Source of the DNA: Prevotella sp. E13-27
Lineage (GTDB): Bacteria > Bacteroidota > Bacteroidia > Bacteroidales > Bacteroidaceae
Direction of reading: 5' to 3'
NCBI RefSeq assembly: GCF_023217965.1
Contig: NZ_JALPSC010000001.1
Coordinates: forward strand, 744,001-808,000
DNA: 64,000 nt
A program made the translations under genes and the position numbers. Positions 1 through 8,800 of this stretch are shown one piece after another (the stretch's first letter is position 1; every line of letters begins with the position of its first letter). A model generated the notes under the pieces. That model was not told where the DNA came from. It saw only the letters and a list, made by a program, of their open reading frames with translations, and made no database searches.

Positions 1-743
1 GGCTTAAAGATGCGCTCGTAGTCCTTGGTGGTCACCTTGAAGTCGCCAGTAAGCGAGATTTCATCGTAGCCGTCTATGCTGTTGACGATACCATAGTCGA
101 TGCCTAGTTTCTGGTACACCTGATGATAGAGGCGCATCTGGTCGAGGTTGGCCACACCCAACAGCTGGCACTTTGGGCGCGAGGGATTGACGATGGGACC
201 GAGAAGGTTGAAAATGGTGGGGAAAGGCAGGGCCTTGCGGATAGGTCCAACAAACTTCATTGCCTTGGCGAAAAGCTGTGCGTGCAGATACACTATACCA
301 GCCTCATTCAGACTGCGGTTCAGCTTGTCTATGTCGTCAGTGAACTTAATGCCGTGATGTGCAATAACATTAGAGGCTCCGCTGACGCTGGTGGCAGCAT
401 AATTGCCATGTTTAGCCACTTTGTAGCCTGCACTAGCAATAACAAAACATGCCGTAGTAGATATATTAAAGGTGTTCTTGCGGTCACCACCGGTACCAAC
501 CACGTCAATGTAGCGGTCGCAGTCGAGGATGGCGGGCACGCCAGTCTCCAAGATGCCGTCGCGGAAGCCCAACAATTCATCAACGGTCACGCCTCGCATC
601 TGCAGGCAGGTCAACAGCGCCGTAATCTGTTCGTTGGGATACTCACTCTGTGTAATACCAATCAGTATGGTTTTCATCTCCTCGCGGGAGAGCTCTTCGT
701 GGTTCAACAGGCGGAAGAGATAGCCTTTCATTGTCTGTTCCAT
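1..743 (-). CDS. trpD: anthranilate phosphoribosyltransferase, 3' end outside window
   Basis: TrpD transfers a phosphoribosyl group from PRPP to anthranilate, the second step of tryptophan synthesis. The reading frame begins at the ATG at 743 (MEQTMKGYLFRLL) and stays open to the window edge, so about 247 codons are visible. The N-terminal helical domain is followed by the glycine-rich PRPP-binding motif DVVGTGGDRKNTFNIST and by KHGN with the following SGAS segment, which are typical of the family. It lies 50 bp after trpG on the same strand, as the fourth trp gene after trpB, trpE and trpG. The C-terminus and any following trpC, trpF or trpA are outside the window. Identification is from motifs and operon position. 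Confidence 0.93.
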   Translation of the reverse strand, partial: MEQTMKGYLFRLLNHEELSREEMKTILIGITQSEYPNEQITALLTCLQMRGVTVDELLGFRDGILETGVPAILDCDRYIDVVGTGGDRKNTFNISTTACFVIASAGYKVAKHGNYAATSVSGASNVIAHHGIKFTDDIDKLNRSLNEAGIVYLHAQLFAKAMKFVGPIRKALPFPTIFNLLGPIVNPSRPKCQLLGVANLDQMRLYHQVYQKLGIDYGIVNSIDGYDEISLTGDFKVTTKDYERIFK

Positions 744-793
744 AGTTATAATGGGTCTAATGGGATTAATGAGGTTATTGGGTTGGATGGAGA

Positions 794-1357
794 TTATAGG
801 AAGAGCCAGTTCTGTAGCATCTTCTTACCATTAGGGGTAAGGACACTCTCGGGATGGAACTGTATGCCGCGGATATTCAGTTCGCGATGGCGTAGTGCCA
901 TGATCTGACCCTCGTCTGAGACGGCTGTAACTTCTAAGCATTCGGGCAGTTGCTCCTTCGACACTACCCAAGAGTGATAACGGCCTATGGTGATGTCGCG
1001 CTCAATGCCGCTGAAGATTGGATCGTCTGCCACTATGTGGCAAGGTGTTGCCACACCATGAAACACGTCGCTCAAATTCTCCAGCCGTCCGCCGAATGCC
1101 TCACCGATGGCCTGATGTCCCAGACACACGCCCAGTATAGGCTTCTTGCCGGCATAAGTCTTGATCACATCCAGCAGCAGTCCTGCCTCTGATGGTATAC
1201 CTGGGCCAGGCGAAAGAATGATTTTGCTGTATGACTCCAGGTCTGACAATTCAAATTGGTCGTTGCGCAGAACGGTGACTTCGGCGCCCAACTCTTTCAC
1301 TAAATGACTCAGGTTATAGGTAAACGAGTCGTAGTTGTCTATGATTACAATTTTCAT
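794..1357 (-). CDS. trpG: anthranilate synthase component II (glutamine amidotransferase)
   Basis: TrpG is the glutaminase subunit that supplies ammonia to TrpE for anthranilate formation. The 187-residue length is usual for a stand-alone class I amidotransferase. The nucleophile elbow GVCLGHQAIGEAFGG puts the catalytic Cys at about residue 78, and GIQFHPES near the C-terminus supplies the His/Glu pair (about 168 and 170). LSPGPGIPSEAG forms the oxyanion-hole region. The start codon overlaps the end of trpE by 4 bp, which suggests translational coupling of the two subunits. A para-aminobenzoate role (PabA) is possible in some organisms, but position between trpE and trpD favours TrpG. Confidence 0.95.
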   Translation of the reverse strand: MKIVIIDNYDSFTYNLSHLVKELGAEVTVLRNDQFELSDLESYSKIILSPGPGIPSEAGLLLDVIKTYAGKKPILGVCLGHQAIGEAFGGRLENLSDVFHGVATPCHIVADDPIFSGIERDITIGRYHSWVVSKEQLPECLEVTAVSDEGQIMALRHRELNIRGIQFHPESVLTPNGKKMLQNWLFL

Positions 1358-2856
1358 AATTCTTCAGCTTTAATGATTGCCTTGCGCAGTGCTCCCAGTT
1401 TATTGTTCACCTCCTGCAGTTCGTACTCAACATCGCTCTTGGCTACGATGCCGCCACCAGCTTGGAACCAAAGCTCACCATTACGCGAGACAAAAGTACG
1501 TATGGTGATGGCCTGGTTCAGTGAACCATCAAGGCCGATATAACCTATACAACCGCCGTAAGCGCCTCGGTTATGTGGCTCGTACTCGGAGATGAGTTGC
1601 ATGGCGCGTACCTTCGGAGCTCCACTCAGTGTACCGGCAGGGAAGGTATCGATAAATGCTTTGATGGGGTCAGCACCATTGTCGAGTTCACCGCTCACAC
1701 GGCTCACCAGATGTATCACATGACTATAGTACTGCAGATCCTTATAGAAATCCACCTTCACCCCATGACAGTTACGGCTCAGGTCGTTGCGAGCGAGGTC
1801 GACAAGCATCACATGCTCGGCATTCTCTTTGGGGTCGTTGCGCAGGTATTCGGCACCACGGCGATCGGCCTCAGCATCGCCAGTACGCTTTGTTGTTCCT
1901 GCAATCGGGTCGATGTAGGCGATATAAGAGGTGAGAGGTGAGTGGCGAGAGGTAAGAGAATTGTTTTGCAGCGAGTCTATTCTCTCACCTCTAACCTCTA
2001 ACCTCTTACCACTAATTATCCTGCAGTGTGTCTCGGGTGATGAACCGAAGATTCGGAATCCGCCGAAGTCGAAGTAGAACAGATAAGGCGAGGGATTAAT
2101 GCTACGCAGTGCACGATAGAGTTTGAAGTCATCACCCTCATATTTCTGGATAAATCTGCGACTCAGTACAATCTGGAACACGTCGCCACGCAGACAATGT
2201 TTGATGCCACGACGGATATTCTCGCGATGCTCATCATCGGTTAGCGTAGAACGTACATCACCTACAGGGTGGAAGTCGTATGCCTTCACGTTGGCCTTGT
2301 TCATCGCCTTCAAGATGTTATCAATAGCAGAGTCTTCTCTCACCTCTCCGTTCTCACCTCTCACCTCTAAGTTCACAATCTTCAGAGTATTGTTAAAGTG
2401 GTCGAATACTATCACCACCTTATATAATATATATAGCAAGTCGGGTGCATCGTTCTTGGCCTGTGTCTCGTCCTTTACGTTGATATCCTCGAAGTAGCGC
2501 ACAGCGTTGAAACTGGTATAGCCGAACAGTCCGCACATCTTGGCGTCGTCGCCCTCCACGTGTATGCGGTCTATCAATTCGTGTATCGCCTTGTCGCTGC
2601 GATACTCCTTGTTTACCTCATGGGTGAGTGTGCTGCCGTCAGGGTATGTGATAGTAGCCTGTCCGTGCCCGATAGCCACGCTGGCCATAGGGTCGATGCC
2701 GATAAACGAACGTGAGTTGTCCTTCTCGTGATAGTCAGAGCTCTCCATCAGAGCACTCTGCGGATATAGGTCACGCAGTCGCATATATACTCCCACCGGC
2801 GTATACAAATCCGCCAGGATCGTCTTCGATGTTGTCGTATAATTGAATGTATTCAT
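1354..2856 (-). CDS. trpE: anthranilate synthase component I
   Basis: TrpE converts chorismate to anthranilate using ammonia from TrpG. I use the ATG at 2856 (MNTFNYTTTSK); an in-frame TTG nine bases upstream seems less likely. The frame gives 500 residues. The N-terminal LMESSD motif resembles the Trp feedback-binding LLES motif, and the C-terminal chorismate-binding half shows FGSSPETH, IAGTTKRTG, DLARNDL and GAPKVRAM. Two stretches look foreign: about residues 161-174 (EVRGENGEVRE) and 283-308 (EVRGERIDSLQ and onward). They are encoded by repetitive GAGGTGAGAGG-type DNA and keep the frame open. The first lies in the N-terminal half and the second just before the IAGTTKRTG motif. Conserved motifs remain intact, so the enzyme is probably active. 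Confidence 0.95.
   Translation of the reverse strand: MNTFNYTTTSKTILADLYTPVGVYMRLRDLYPQSALMESSDYHEKDNSRSFIGIDPMASVAIGHGQATITYPDGSTLTHEVNKEYRSDKAIHELIDRIHVEGDDAKMCGLFGYTSFNAVRYFEDINVKDETQAKNDAPDLLYILYKVVIVFDHFNNTLKIVNLEVRGENGEVREDSAIDNILKAMNKANVKAYDFHPVGDVRSTLTDDEHRENIRRGIKHCLRGDVFQIVLSRRFIQKYEGDDFKLYRALRSINPSPYLFYFDFGGFRIFGSSPETHCRIISGKRLEVRGERIDSLQNNSLTSRHSPLTSYIAYIDPIAGTTKRTGDAEADRRGAEYLRNDPKENAEHVMLVDLARNDLSRNCHGVKVDFYKDLQYYSHVIHLVSRVSGELDNGADPIKAFIDTFPAGTLSGAPKVRAMQLISEYEPHNRGAYGGCIGYIGLDGSLNQAITIRTFVSRNGELWFQAGGGIVAKSDVEYELQEVNNKLGALRKAIIKAEEL
1930..2012. repeat. in-frame palindromic repeat insert in trpE (GAGGTGAGAG type)
   Basis: A purine-rich run of GAGAGGTGAG-like units is followed, after about 30 bases, by its pyrimidine-rich complement (CTCTCACCTCTAACCTCT). 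The two arms could form a long hairpin. The segment is translated as part of TrpE and adds about 25 residues between the FGSSPETH and IAGTTKRTG motifs. Confidence 0.75.
2334..2376. repeat. in-frame repeat insert in trpE (second copy)
   Basis: CTCTCACCTCTCCGTTCTCACCTC on the plus strand is the same repeat type as at 1930-2012. On the coding strand it gives EVRGENGEVRE within the N-terminal half of TrpE. It is short and keeps the frame. Confidence 0.65.
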
Positions 2857-2872
2857 AATTATCAATTATCAA

Positions 2873-4078
2873 TTAAAAATTCCCGTACTCCTTTGCCATT
2901 TGTTTGTTCTTAAGATAAGTCTCCACGTCCTTATCGCCACGACCACTCACTGTCAGCACCACCACGTCGTCCTTCTTAAACTGCAGCTTCTTCAGCGCAG
3001 CTATGGCGTGTGCGCTCTCGATAGCGGGTATGATACCCTCCATGCGTGTCAGCTCGTAACCGCCGTAGATGGCCTCGTCGTCGTTGATGCTCAACACCTT
3101 GGTACGTCCCTTCTTTGCCATGTTACAATGCATCGGTCCCACGCCTGGATAGTCAAGACCAGCAGAGATTGTGAATGCCTCCTGAATCTGTCCGTCCTCA
3201 TCCTGCATCACCAGCATCTTTGCGCCGTGCAGGATACCTGTGGTGCCTTTATGGATGGTAGCCGCTGTATAGTCCGTGTTCCAACCGTGACCTCCAGCCT
3301 CAGCAAGTACAATCTTTACGCGCTCATCATCCATATAGTGATAGATGGTTCCTGCAGCATTTGAGCCACCACCGATGCAGGCAATGAGGTAGTCAGGATA
3401 GTCGCGACCTATCTTTTCCTCTAGTTGCCACTTAATTTCCTCTGAGATAACGCTCTGCATACGAGCCACGAGGTCAGGATAGGGATGGGGACCCATAGTA
3501 GAGCCAACGATATAGAAGGTATCTGCAGGATGACAGCACCAGTCGCGAATAGCCTCCGAGCAAGCGTCACTCAGCGTCATGTTACCAGTACGAACTGGAT
3601 GTACCTCGGCACCCAGCATCTTCATACGCTCCACGTTCGTGTGCTGTCGTTCCACATCAGTAGCACCCATGAAGACCTCGCACTTCATGTTCATCAATGC
3701 ACACACCGTAGCCGTCGCTACACCGTGTTGTCCTGCACCTGTCTCAGCAATGATACGCGTCTTACCCATCTTCTTTGCAAGAAGAATCTGTCCGATGGTA
3801 TTGTTAATCTTGTGCGCTCCCGTGTGGTTCAGGTCTTCACGTTTCAGATAGAGCTGACAACCATACTGCTCACTCATGCGCTTTGCATAATACAGTGGAC
3901 TTGGTCTTCCCACATAGTCCTTCAGCAGTGCATGATACTCTGCCTTGAACTCCTCACTCTCGATAATGGGCAAGTAAGCCTCCTGTAAATCATGTACGCA
4001 CTTGTAGAGAATCTCAGGCACATAAGCGCCACCGAACTCTCCATAGAAACCGTTTTTATCTACTTGATAATTGCTCAT
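2873..4078 (-). CDS. trpB: tryptophan synthase beta subunit
   Basis: TrpB joins indole and serine to make tryptophan, using PLP. The ATG at 4078 (MSNYQVDKNGFYGEFGGAYVP) gives 401 residues, the usual length. The frame stays open further upstream, but that part would run through the attenuator hairpin and is not like the family. The PLP lysine is in LNHTGAHKINNT (Lys at about 90), and CIGGGSNAAG is the phosphate-binding glycine loop. It is the first structural gene after the trp leader, 16 bp upstream of trpE. The order trpB-E-G-D is common in Bacteroidota. Regulation by leader-peptide attenuation is suggested by the sequence just upstream. Confidence 0.97.
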   Translation of the reverse strand: MSNYQVDKNGFYGEFGGAYVPEILYKCVHDLQEAYLPIIESEEFKAEYHALLKDYVGRPSPLYYAKRMSEQYGCQLYLKREDLNHTGAHKINNTIGQILLAKKMGKTRIIAETGAGQHGVATATVCALMNMKCEVFMGATDVERQHTNVERMKMLGAEVHPVRTGNMTLSDACSEAIRDWCCHPADTFYIVGSTMGPHPYPDLVARMQSVISEEIKWQLEEKIGRDYPDYLIACIGGGSNAAGTIYHYMDDERVKIVLAEAGGHGWNTDYTAATIHKGTTGILHGAKMLVMQDEDGQIQEAFTISAGLDYPGVGPMHCNMAKKGRTKVLSINDDEAIYGGYELTRMEGIIPAIESAHAIAALKKLQFKKDDVVVLTVSGRGDKDVETYLKNKQMAKEYGNF

Positions 4079-4138
4079 ATATATTATAGTTTTTGTGTAT
4101 TTACTCTTTACTTTAATATCTAAACTCTTCATTAAAAT

Positions 4139-4174
4139 CTGAGAGGCCCGTCGCAAGAACGACAGGCCTCTCAG
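4139..4174 (-). terminator. trp attenuator hairpin
   Basis: On the minus strand CTGAGAGGCC (4174-4165) pairs perfectly with GGCCTCTCAG (4148-4139), with an additional inner GTCG/CGAC stem. An ATTTTAAT run follows. It lies about 40 bp after the trpL stop codon and 60 bp before trpB, the expected place for a leader terminator. Confidence 0.75.
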
Positions 4175-4214
4175 TATCTCTTCCATACAATCCTATAGGT
4201 ACAGGGCTATCTTC

Positions 4215-4271
4215 TCACGATATTTCGAATCTTGAGTTGCGCCACCACCAATAGAATGCACTTTTAATCAT
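4215..4271 (-). CDS. trpL: trp operon leader peptide with three consecutive Trp codons
   Basis: An 18-codon frame starts at the ATG at 4271 and reads MIKSAFYWWWRNSRFEIS, ending in TGA at 4215. Three tandem TGG codons in so short a peptide, placed between the trp promoter and a strong hairpin before trpB, are the signature of ribosome-mediated attenuation. When charged tRNA-Trp is scarce the ribosome should stall on the Trp codons and change the folding of the downstream RNA. The start codon lies about 25 bases after the predicted transcription start. I read this directly from the sequence. The exact antiterminator pairing was not worked out. Confidence 0.88.
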   Translation of the reverse strand: MIKSAFYWWWRNSRFEIS

Positions 4272-4302
4272 ATCTGTTATTGTTATTATGTCTATCCGCG
4301 TG

Positions 4303-4334
4303 CAAAAGTATGCATAATCTTTCATCCCACCAAA
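4303..4334 (-). promoter_or_regulatory. trp operon promoter (Bacteroidota type)
   Basis: On the minus strand TTTG (4334-4331), 20 bp, then TACTTTTG (4310-4303), matching the Bacteroidota pattern TTTG-N19/20-TAnnTTTG. Transcription should start near 4296, about 25 bases before trpL. The 4079-4416 stretch between trpB and gltD holds only this promoter, trpL and the attenuator. Confidence 0.8.
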
Positions 4335-4416
4335 AATATTTGCATTTATTTGCGGTTTTGCTCAAAAGAAATCTATTTTAGCATACTTTTCTGTATGTTT
4401 ATACATAATTATTGCC

Positions 4417-5844
4417 TTACTTCTTATTAAACCATGCATCAACCTTTGCGGCTGTCTGTTTGCCACTAGCCATAGCACGAACCACAAGTGATGCTCCGTT
4501 GGCAGCATCGCCACATACAAATACGTTCTCAGCATACTGAGGATGTTCAGGCTTCAGGAATCCCATTGCCAGCAGAACCAGCTCGGCCTTTATGATTTCG
4601 GGCTTGCCTTTTTCTACCATGATGGGGCGACCGCCTTCTGGGTTTGGCTTCCAGTCTATCTCTTGAACCTTTACTCCTGTAAGCTTGCCGTTCTCGCCCA
4701 AGAACTCCAGGGTATTGATGTTCCAACGGCGTGTGCAACCTTCCTCATGACTAGATGTAGTCTTGAGTGTGCGAGGCCAATTTGGCCAGGGGTTCTGCGG
4801 GTCTTCGGGACCCTCGACGGGCTTGGGCATGATTTCTATCTGGGTGACGCTCTTACAGCCCTGACGATGGGCGGTGCCGATGCAGTCGCTACCGGTGTCA
4901 CCGCCGCCGATGACGAGGACGTCCTTGCCCTTGGCTGTGATGCGCTCATCCTTAGAGAACTCCATGCCTGCCAGCACGCGGTTCTGCTGGGAGAGGAGCT
5001 CGAGAGCGAAGTGTACCCCCTTTAGTTCGCGGCCGGGAGCTTTCAGATCGCGGGCGGTGGGGGTACCGGTTGAGATGACGACGGCAAACCCACCCCCATC
5101 CCCTCCCGAGGGGAGGGGCGTTTGGTCACCCAGAGCCTTGTTGAATTCCTCGATAGAAAGGTAATCAAGCCCTCCCTCCCTCGGGGGGAGTTGGAGGGGG
5201 ATACCGTAGCGGAACTCAATGCCTTCCTGCTCAAGCAGGTTGATGCGGCGATCGATGACTGCCTTATTGAGTTTGAAGTTGGGGATACCATATCGCAGCA
5301 ATCCACCAGCGGCTTCGTTCTTCTCAAACACTGTTACCTGATATCCTTTCAGGTTAAGATCGTTGGCGGCAGCAAGGCCGGCAGGACCAGCACCAATCAC
5401 AGCCACCTTCTTTCCATTGCGAACGATGTCTGTACGAGGAGTGATAAATCCCTCTTGGAAGGCCATCTCTGTGATGGCAGCCTCGTCTTCGCGGTTGGTG
5501 GTTGGCTCGTGGTTAAAACGGTTCAGTACACAGGCCTTTTCGCAGAGCGCGGGACAGATACGACCTGTGAACTCAGGGAAGGGGTTGGTGCTGTTCAGCA
5601 GGCGATAAGCCAGTTCATAATCGCCTTTGTAGAGCGCGTCGTTCCACTCGGGTGCTTTGTTGCCCAGCGGACAGGCCCAGTGGCAGAAGGGTACGCCACA
5701 GTCCATGCAGCGGCTTGCCTGCAGTTTGCGTTCGCGAGTGTTGAGCGTCTGCTCTACCTCGCCAAAGTCATGGATTCTATCGTGAATCGGACGGTAACCC
5801 GCCTCCTGGCGGTGTATCTCTAAAAATGCTTTTGGATTTCCCAT
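4417..5844 (-). CDS. gltD: glutamate synthase (NADPH) small subunit
   Basis: GltD passes electrons from NADPH through FAD and Fe-S clusters to the large subunit, which makes glutamate from glutamine and 2-oxoglutarate. Near the N-terminus CMDCGVPFCHWACPLGNKAPEW and the following GRICPALCEKAC carry cluster-binding cysteines. The FAD fold GAGPAGLAAANDL is at about 150 and the second nucleotide-binding motif VIGGGDTGSDCIGTA at about 310. Length is 475 residues. Two in-frame GC-rich inserts (about residues 211-227 and 241-252) sit close together between the two nucleotide-binding motifs. It follows gltB by 38 bp on the same strand, so the two are probably cotranscribed. Confidence 0.96.
   Translation of the reverse strand: MGNPKAFLEIHRQEAGYRPIHDRIHDFGEVEQTLNTRERKLQASRCMDCGVPFCHWACPLGNKAPEWNDALYKGDYELAYRLLNSTNPFPEFTGRICPALCEKACVLNRFNHEPTTNREDEAAITEMAFQEGFITPRTDIVRNGKKVAVIGAGPAGLAAANDLNLKGYQVTVFEKNEAAGGLLRYGIPNFKLNKAVIDRRINLLEQEGIEFRYGIPLQLPPREGGLDYLSIEEFNKALGDQTPLPSGGDGGGFAVVISTGTPTARDLKAPGRELKGVHFALELLSQQNRVLAGMEFSKDERITAKGKDVLVIGGGDTGSDCIGTAHRQGCKSVTQIEIMPKPVEGPEDPQNPWPNWPRTLKTTSSHEEGCTRRWNINTLEFLGENGKLTGVKVQEIDWKPNPEGGRPIMVEKGKPEIIKAELVLLAMGFLKPEHPQYAENVFVCGDAANGASLVVRAMASGKQTAAKVDAWFNKK
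5090..5124. repeat. palindromic insert in gltD, copy 1
   Basis: CCCCTCCCGAGGGGAGGGG-type palindrome, translated in GltD as TPLPSGGDGGG. Same family as the copies in gltB and the GH35 gene. Confidence 0.75.
5166..5211. repeat. palindromic insert in gltD, copy 2
   Basis: CCCTCCCTCCCTCGGGGGGAG palindrome followed by a TTGGAGGGGG tail, translated as QLPPREGGLDY. It lies only about 45 bp from the previous copy. Confidence 0.75.
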
Positions 5845-5882
5845 CTTAATACACTAAACATTAAAGATTAAACATTAAATGA

Positions 5883-8800
5883 TTAATAGTCGCGCTGGAT
5901 GTCGGCAATCTTCTCGTGCAGGCGCGCCATCTTCTCCTCTTCGAGCACACGTTTGTACTCGATGGGCACCACCTGGATGAAGTCCTCGATGTAGCGGTGC
6001 CAGTCGTCGAGCATGCGACCTGCGAGAGCCGAACCCGTGTGCAGGTAGTGCTGACGGATGAGCTCGAGCAGTTCCTTGCGTGATACTGAGTCTTCAACCA
6101 GCGAGAGTTCTACCATATCCATGTTGCAGAAGTAGTCGAAGGTGTGATCGGGGTCGTAAACATAGGCCACACCACCACTCATACCAGCGGCAAAGTTACG
6201 GCCTGTCTTACCCAGCACTACCACACGTCCGCCAGTCATGTACTCGCAGCAGTGGTCGCCGGCACCTTCAATCACAGCGATGGCACCCGAGTTACGCACT
6301 CCGAAGCGCTCGCCCACCTTACCATTTATATAGAGTTCGCCCGATGTAGCACCATATAGTCCGGTGTTACCTGCGATAATGTTATCCTCGGCCTTAAAGT
6401 CGTCGCTGCGACGTGCGGGAGGCAGAATAGAGATGCGACCACCAGAAAGACCCTTACCAAAGTAGTCGTTGGTCTCACCCTCGAGGCGCAGGTCCAGTCC
6501 ACGAACGGCAAATGCGCCAAAACTCTGACCAGCCGAGCCCTTGAACTTAATCTTGATAGCACCGTCGGGCAATCCTTCCTCGCCGTATTTCTGGGCAATC
6601 ACGCCCGAGAGCATCGTGCCCACGGCGCGGTCGGTGTTCTTGATGGCGTACGAAGCCTCACCCCCGTCCCCTCTCCCAGAGGCGAGGGGAGTAGATAGTA
6701 ATTCCTCAAAATCTGCAAGTATCTGCTTGTTGAGATGGTTGCCAGTAACCTCTGTGTATGCGCCGCGGTCCCAGTAGAGGGGTTTATCGGTCTCTGGCTT
6801 GTGGAGAAGTCGACTGAAGTCGATGGTACGCCATTTCTCGGTGACATCACTCCCCTCGCCCTTTGGAGAGGGGACGGGGGTGAGGCTCTCGATGAGTTCT
6901 GTATGTCCGATAATCTCCTTCAGACTCTTCACGCCGATTTCGGCCAAATATTCACGCACCTGCTCGGCCAAGAAGGTAAAGAAGTTAACCACGTACTCAG
7001 CGCGACCCTCGAAGTGCTTGCGCAGCTCGGGGTTCTGGGTAGCCACACCCATGGGGCAGGTATTGGTGTTACATTTACGCATCATCACACAGCCCAGCAC
7101 AATGAGCGGCAGCGTGCCAAACGAGAACTCGTCGGCACCAAGCATCGCCATGATGATCACATCCTTGGCAGTCTTCAACTGTCCGTCGGTCTGCAGGCGA
7201 ACCTGGTTACGCAGACCATTCATTACCAGTGTCTGCTGTGTCTCAGCAAGTCCTATTTCTGATGAGATACCAGCAAATCGCATTGAGCTTGCAGGGCTGG
7301 CACCAGTACCACCCTCGGCACCACTGATTACTATCAGGTCGGCCTTAGCCTTAGCCACACCAGCAGCAATCGTTCCTACACCGCTTTCGGCTACCAGTTT
7401 TACGCTTACTGCAGCTGTTGGGTTGATATTCTTAAGGTCGAAAATCAGCTGCGCCAGGTCTTCGATGCTATAGATGTCGTGATGGGGTGGCGGCGAGATG
7501 AGCGAGATGCCGGGGATTGCGTTACGTGTCTTGGCGATAATCTCGTTAACCTTGAATCCAGGCAGCTGTCCGCCCTCACCAGGCTTAGCACCCTGTGCCA
7601 CCTTAATCTGTATCTCCTCGGCATTCACCAGGTACTCGGCGGTTACACCGAAACGTCCCGATGCAATCTGCTTGGTCTTTGAGCTCAGGCTTACGCCATC
7701 GACTTCTGTGTGATAGCGGGCGTTGTCCTCACCACCCTCACCAGTGTTACTGCGTGCACCCAGTTTGTTCATGGCCAGTGCCAAAGCCTCGTGGGCCTCG
7801 ATGCTCAAAGCGCCAAAACTCATGGCACCTGTTACGAAGTGCTTAACGATGCTCTCAACGGGCTCAACCTCGTCGAGACTCACCCCCAGCCCCTCTCTGC
7901 CAGAGAGGGGAGTAGATGCCTTCTTAAAGGTGAGGAAATCGCGCAGGAAGATAGGCGATTCCTTCTCGTCGACAAGCTTTGACCATTCCTTAAACTTCTC
8001 GTAATCGCCAGTACGGCAGGCTAACTGCAGCTTCGCAATCGTCTCCGGGTTCCACGCGTGCTTGATGCCGTCCCTGCGCCAAGAGAACTGCCCGTGATTA
8101 GCAAGGTAACCACTCCCCTCCCTCACAGGGAGGGGTTGGGGGAGAGTCTGCAGCCGAATCTGATCCCTCGCAATCTCCTTCAGGCCCACACCGCCGATGG
8201 TGCTCACCTCGGTGCCGAAGTAGCGATGCAGCAGGTCTTCGCTCAGTCCGATGCTCTCGAAGATCTTGGCTCCACGATAAGAGCGGATGGTAGAGATACC
8301 CATCTTACTCATAATCTTCTTCAAGCCCTTGTCCACCGCTTTGATATAGTTCTTCTCGGCAGTAGCATACTCCTCCTGAATCTTATGTTTCTTCACTAGA
8401 TCGTCGAGCACAGCAAATGTCATGTATGGACACAGGGCGCTGGCACCGTAGCCCAATAGCAGGGCAGCGTGCATCACCTCGCGAATCTCACCACTCTCAA
8501 CAATCAGGGCGGTCTGCACACGCTTACCTACGCTGATTAGGTAGTGGTGAACGGCAGAAACAGCCAACAGAGATGGGATGTAGAAGAGACCCTCCCCCTG
8601 CCCCTCCCTGTGAGTTAGGTGAGTAGATACCTCTGCATCTTCAATTTTATCTGTTAATATAATGTAGTTCACGCCCTCGTCCACGCAGGCCTCAGCATCC
8701 TTGCATAGCTTATCAAGAGCAGCCCTTAGCGCTTCTCCGGCTTGAGTGTAATCACTCCCTTCCCTCACAGGGAGGGGTAAGGGGGAGAGTCTGAAGGTCA

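Noticed and set aside
123-908. 261-codon plus-strand frame
   Set aside because: Antisense to trpD and trpG, which have all expected motifs.
4079-4186. Longer trpB start adding 36 residues
   Set aside because: The extension would be encoded by the attenuator hairpin and does not resemble the TrpB N-terminus.
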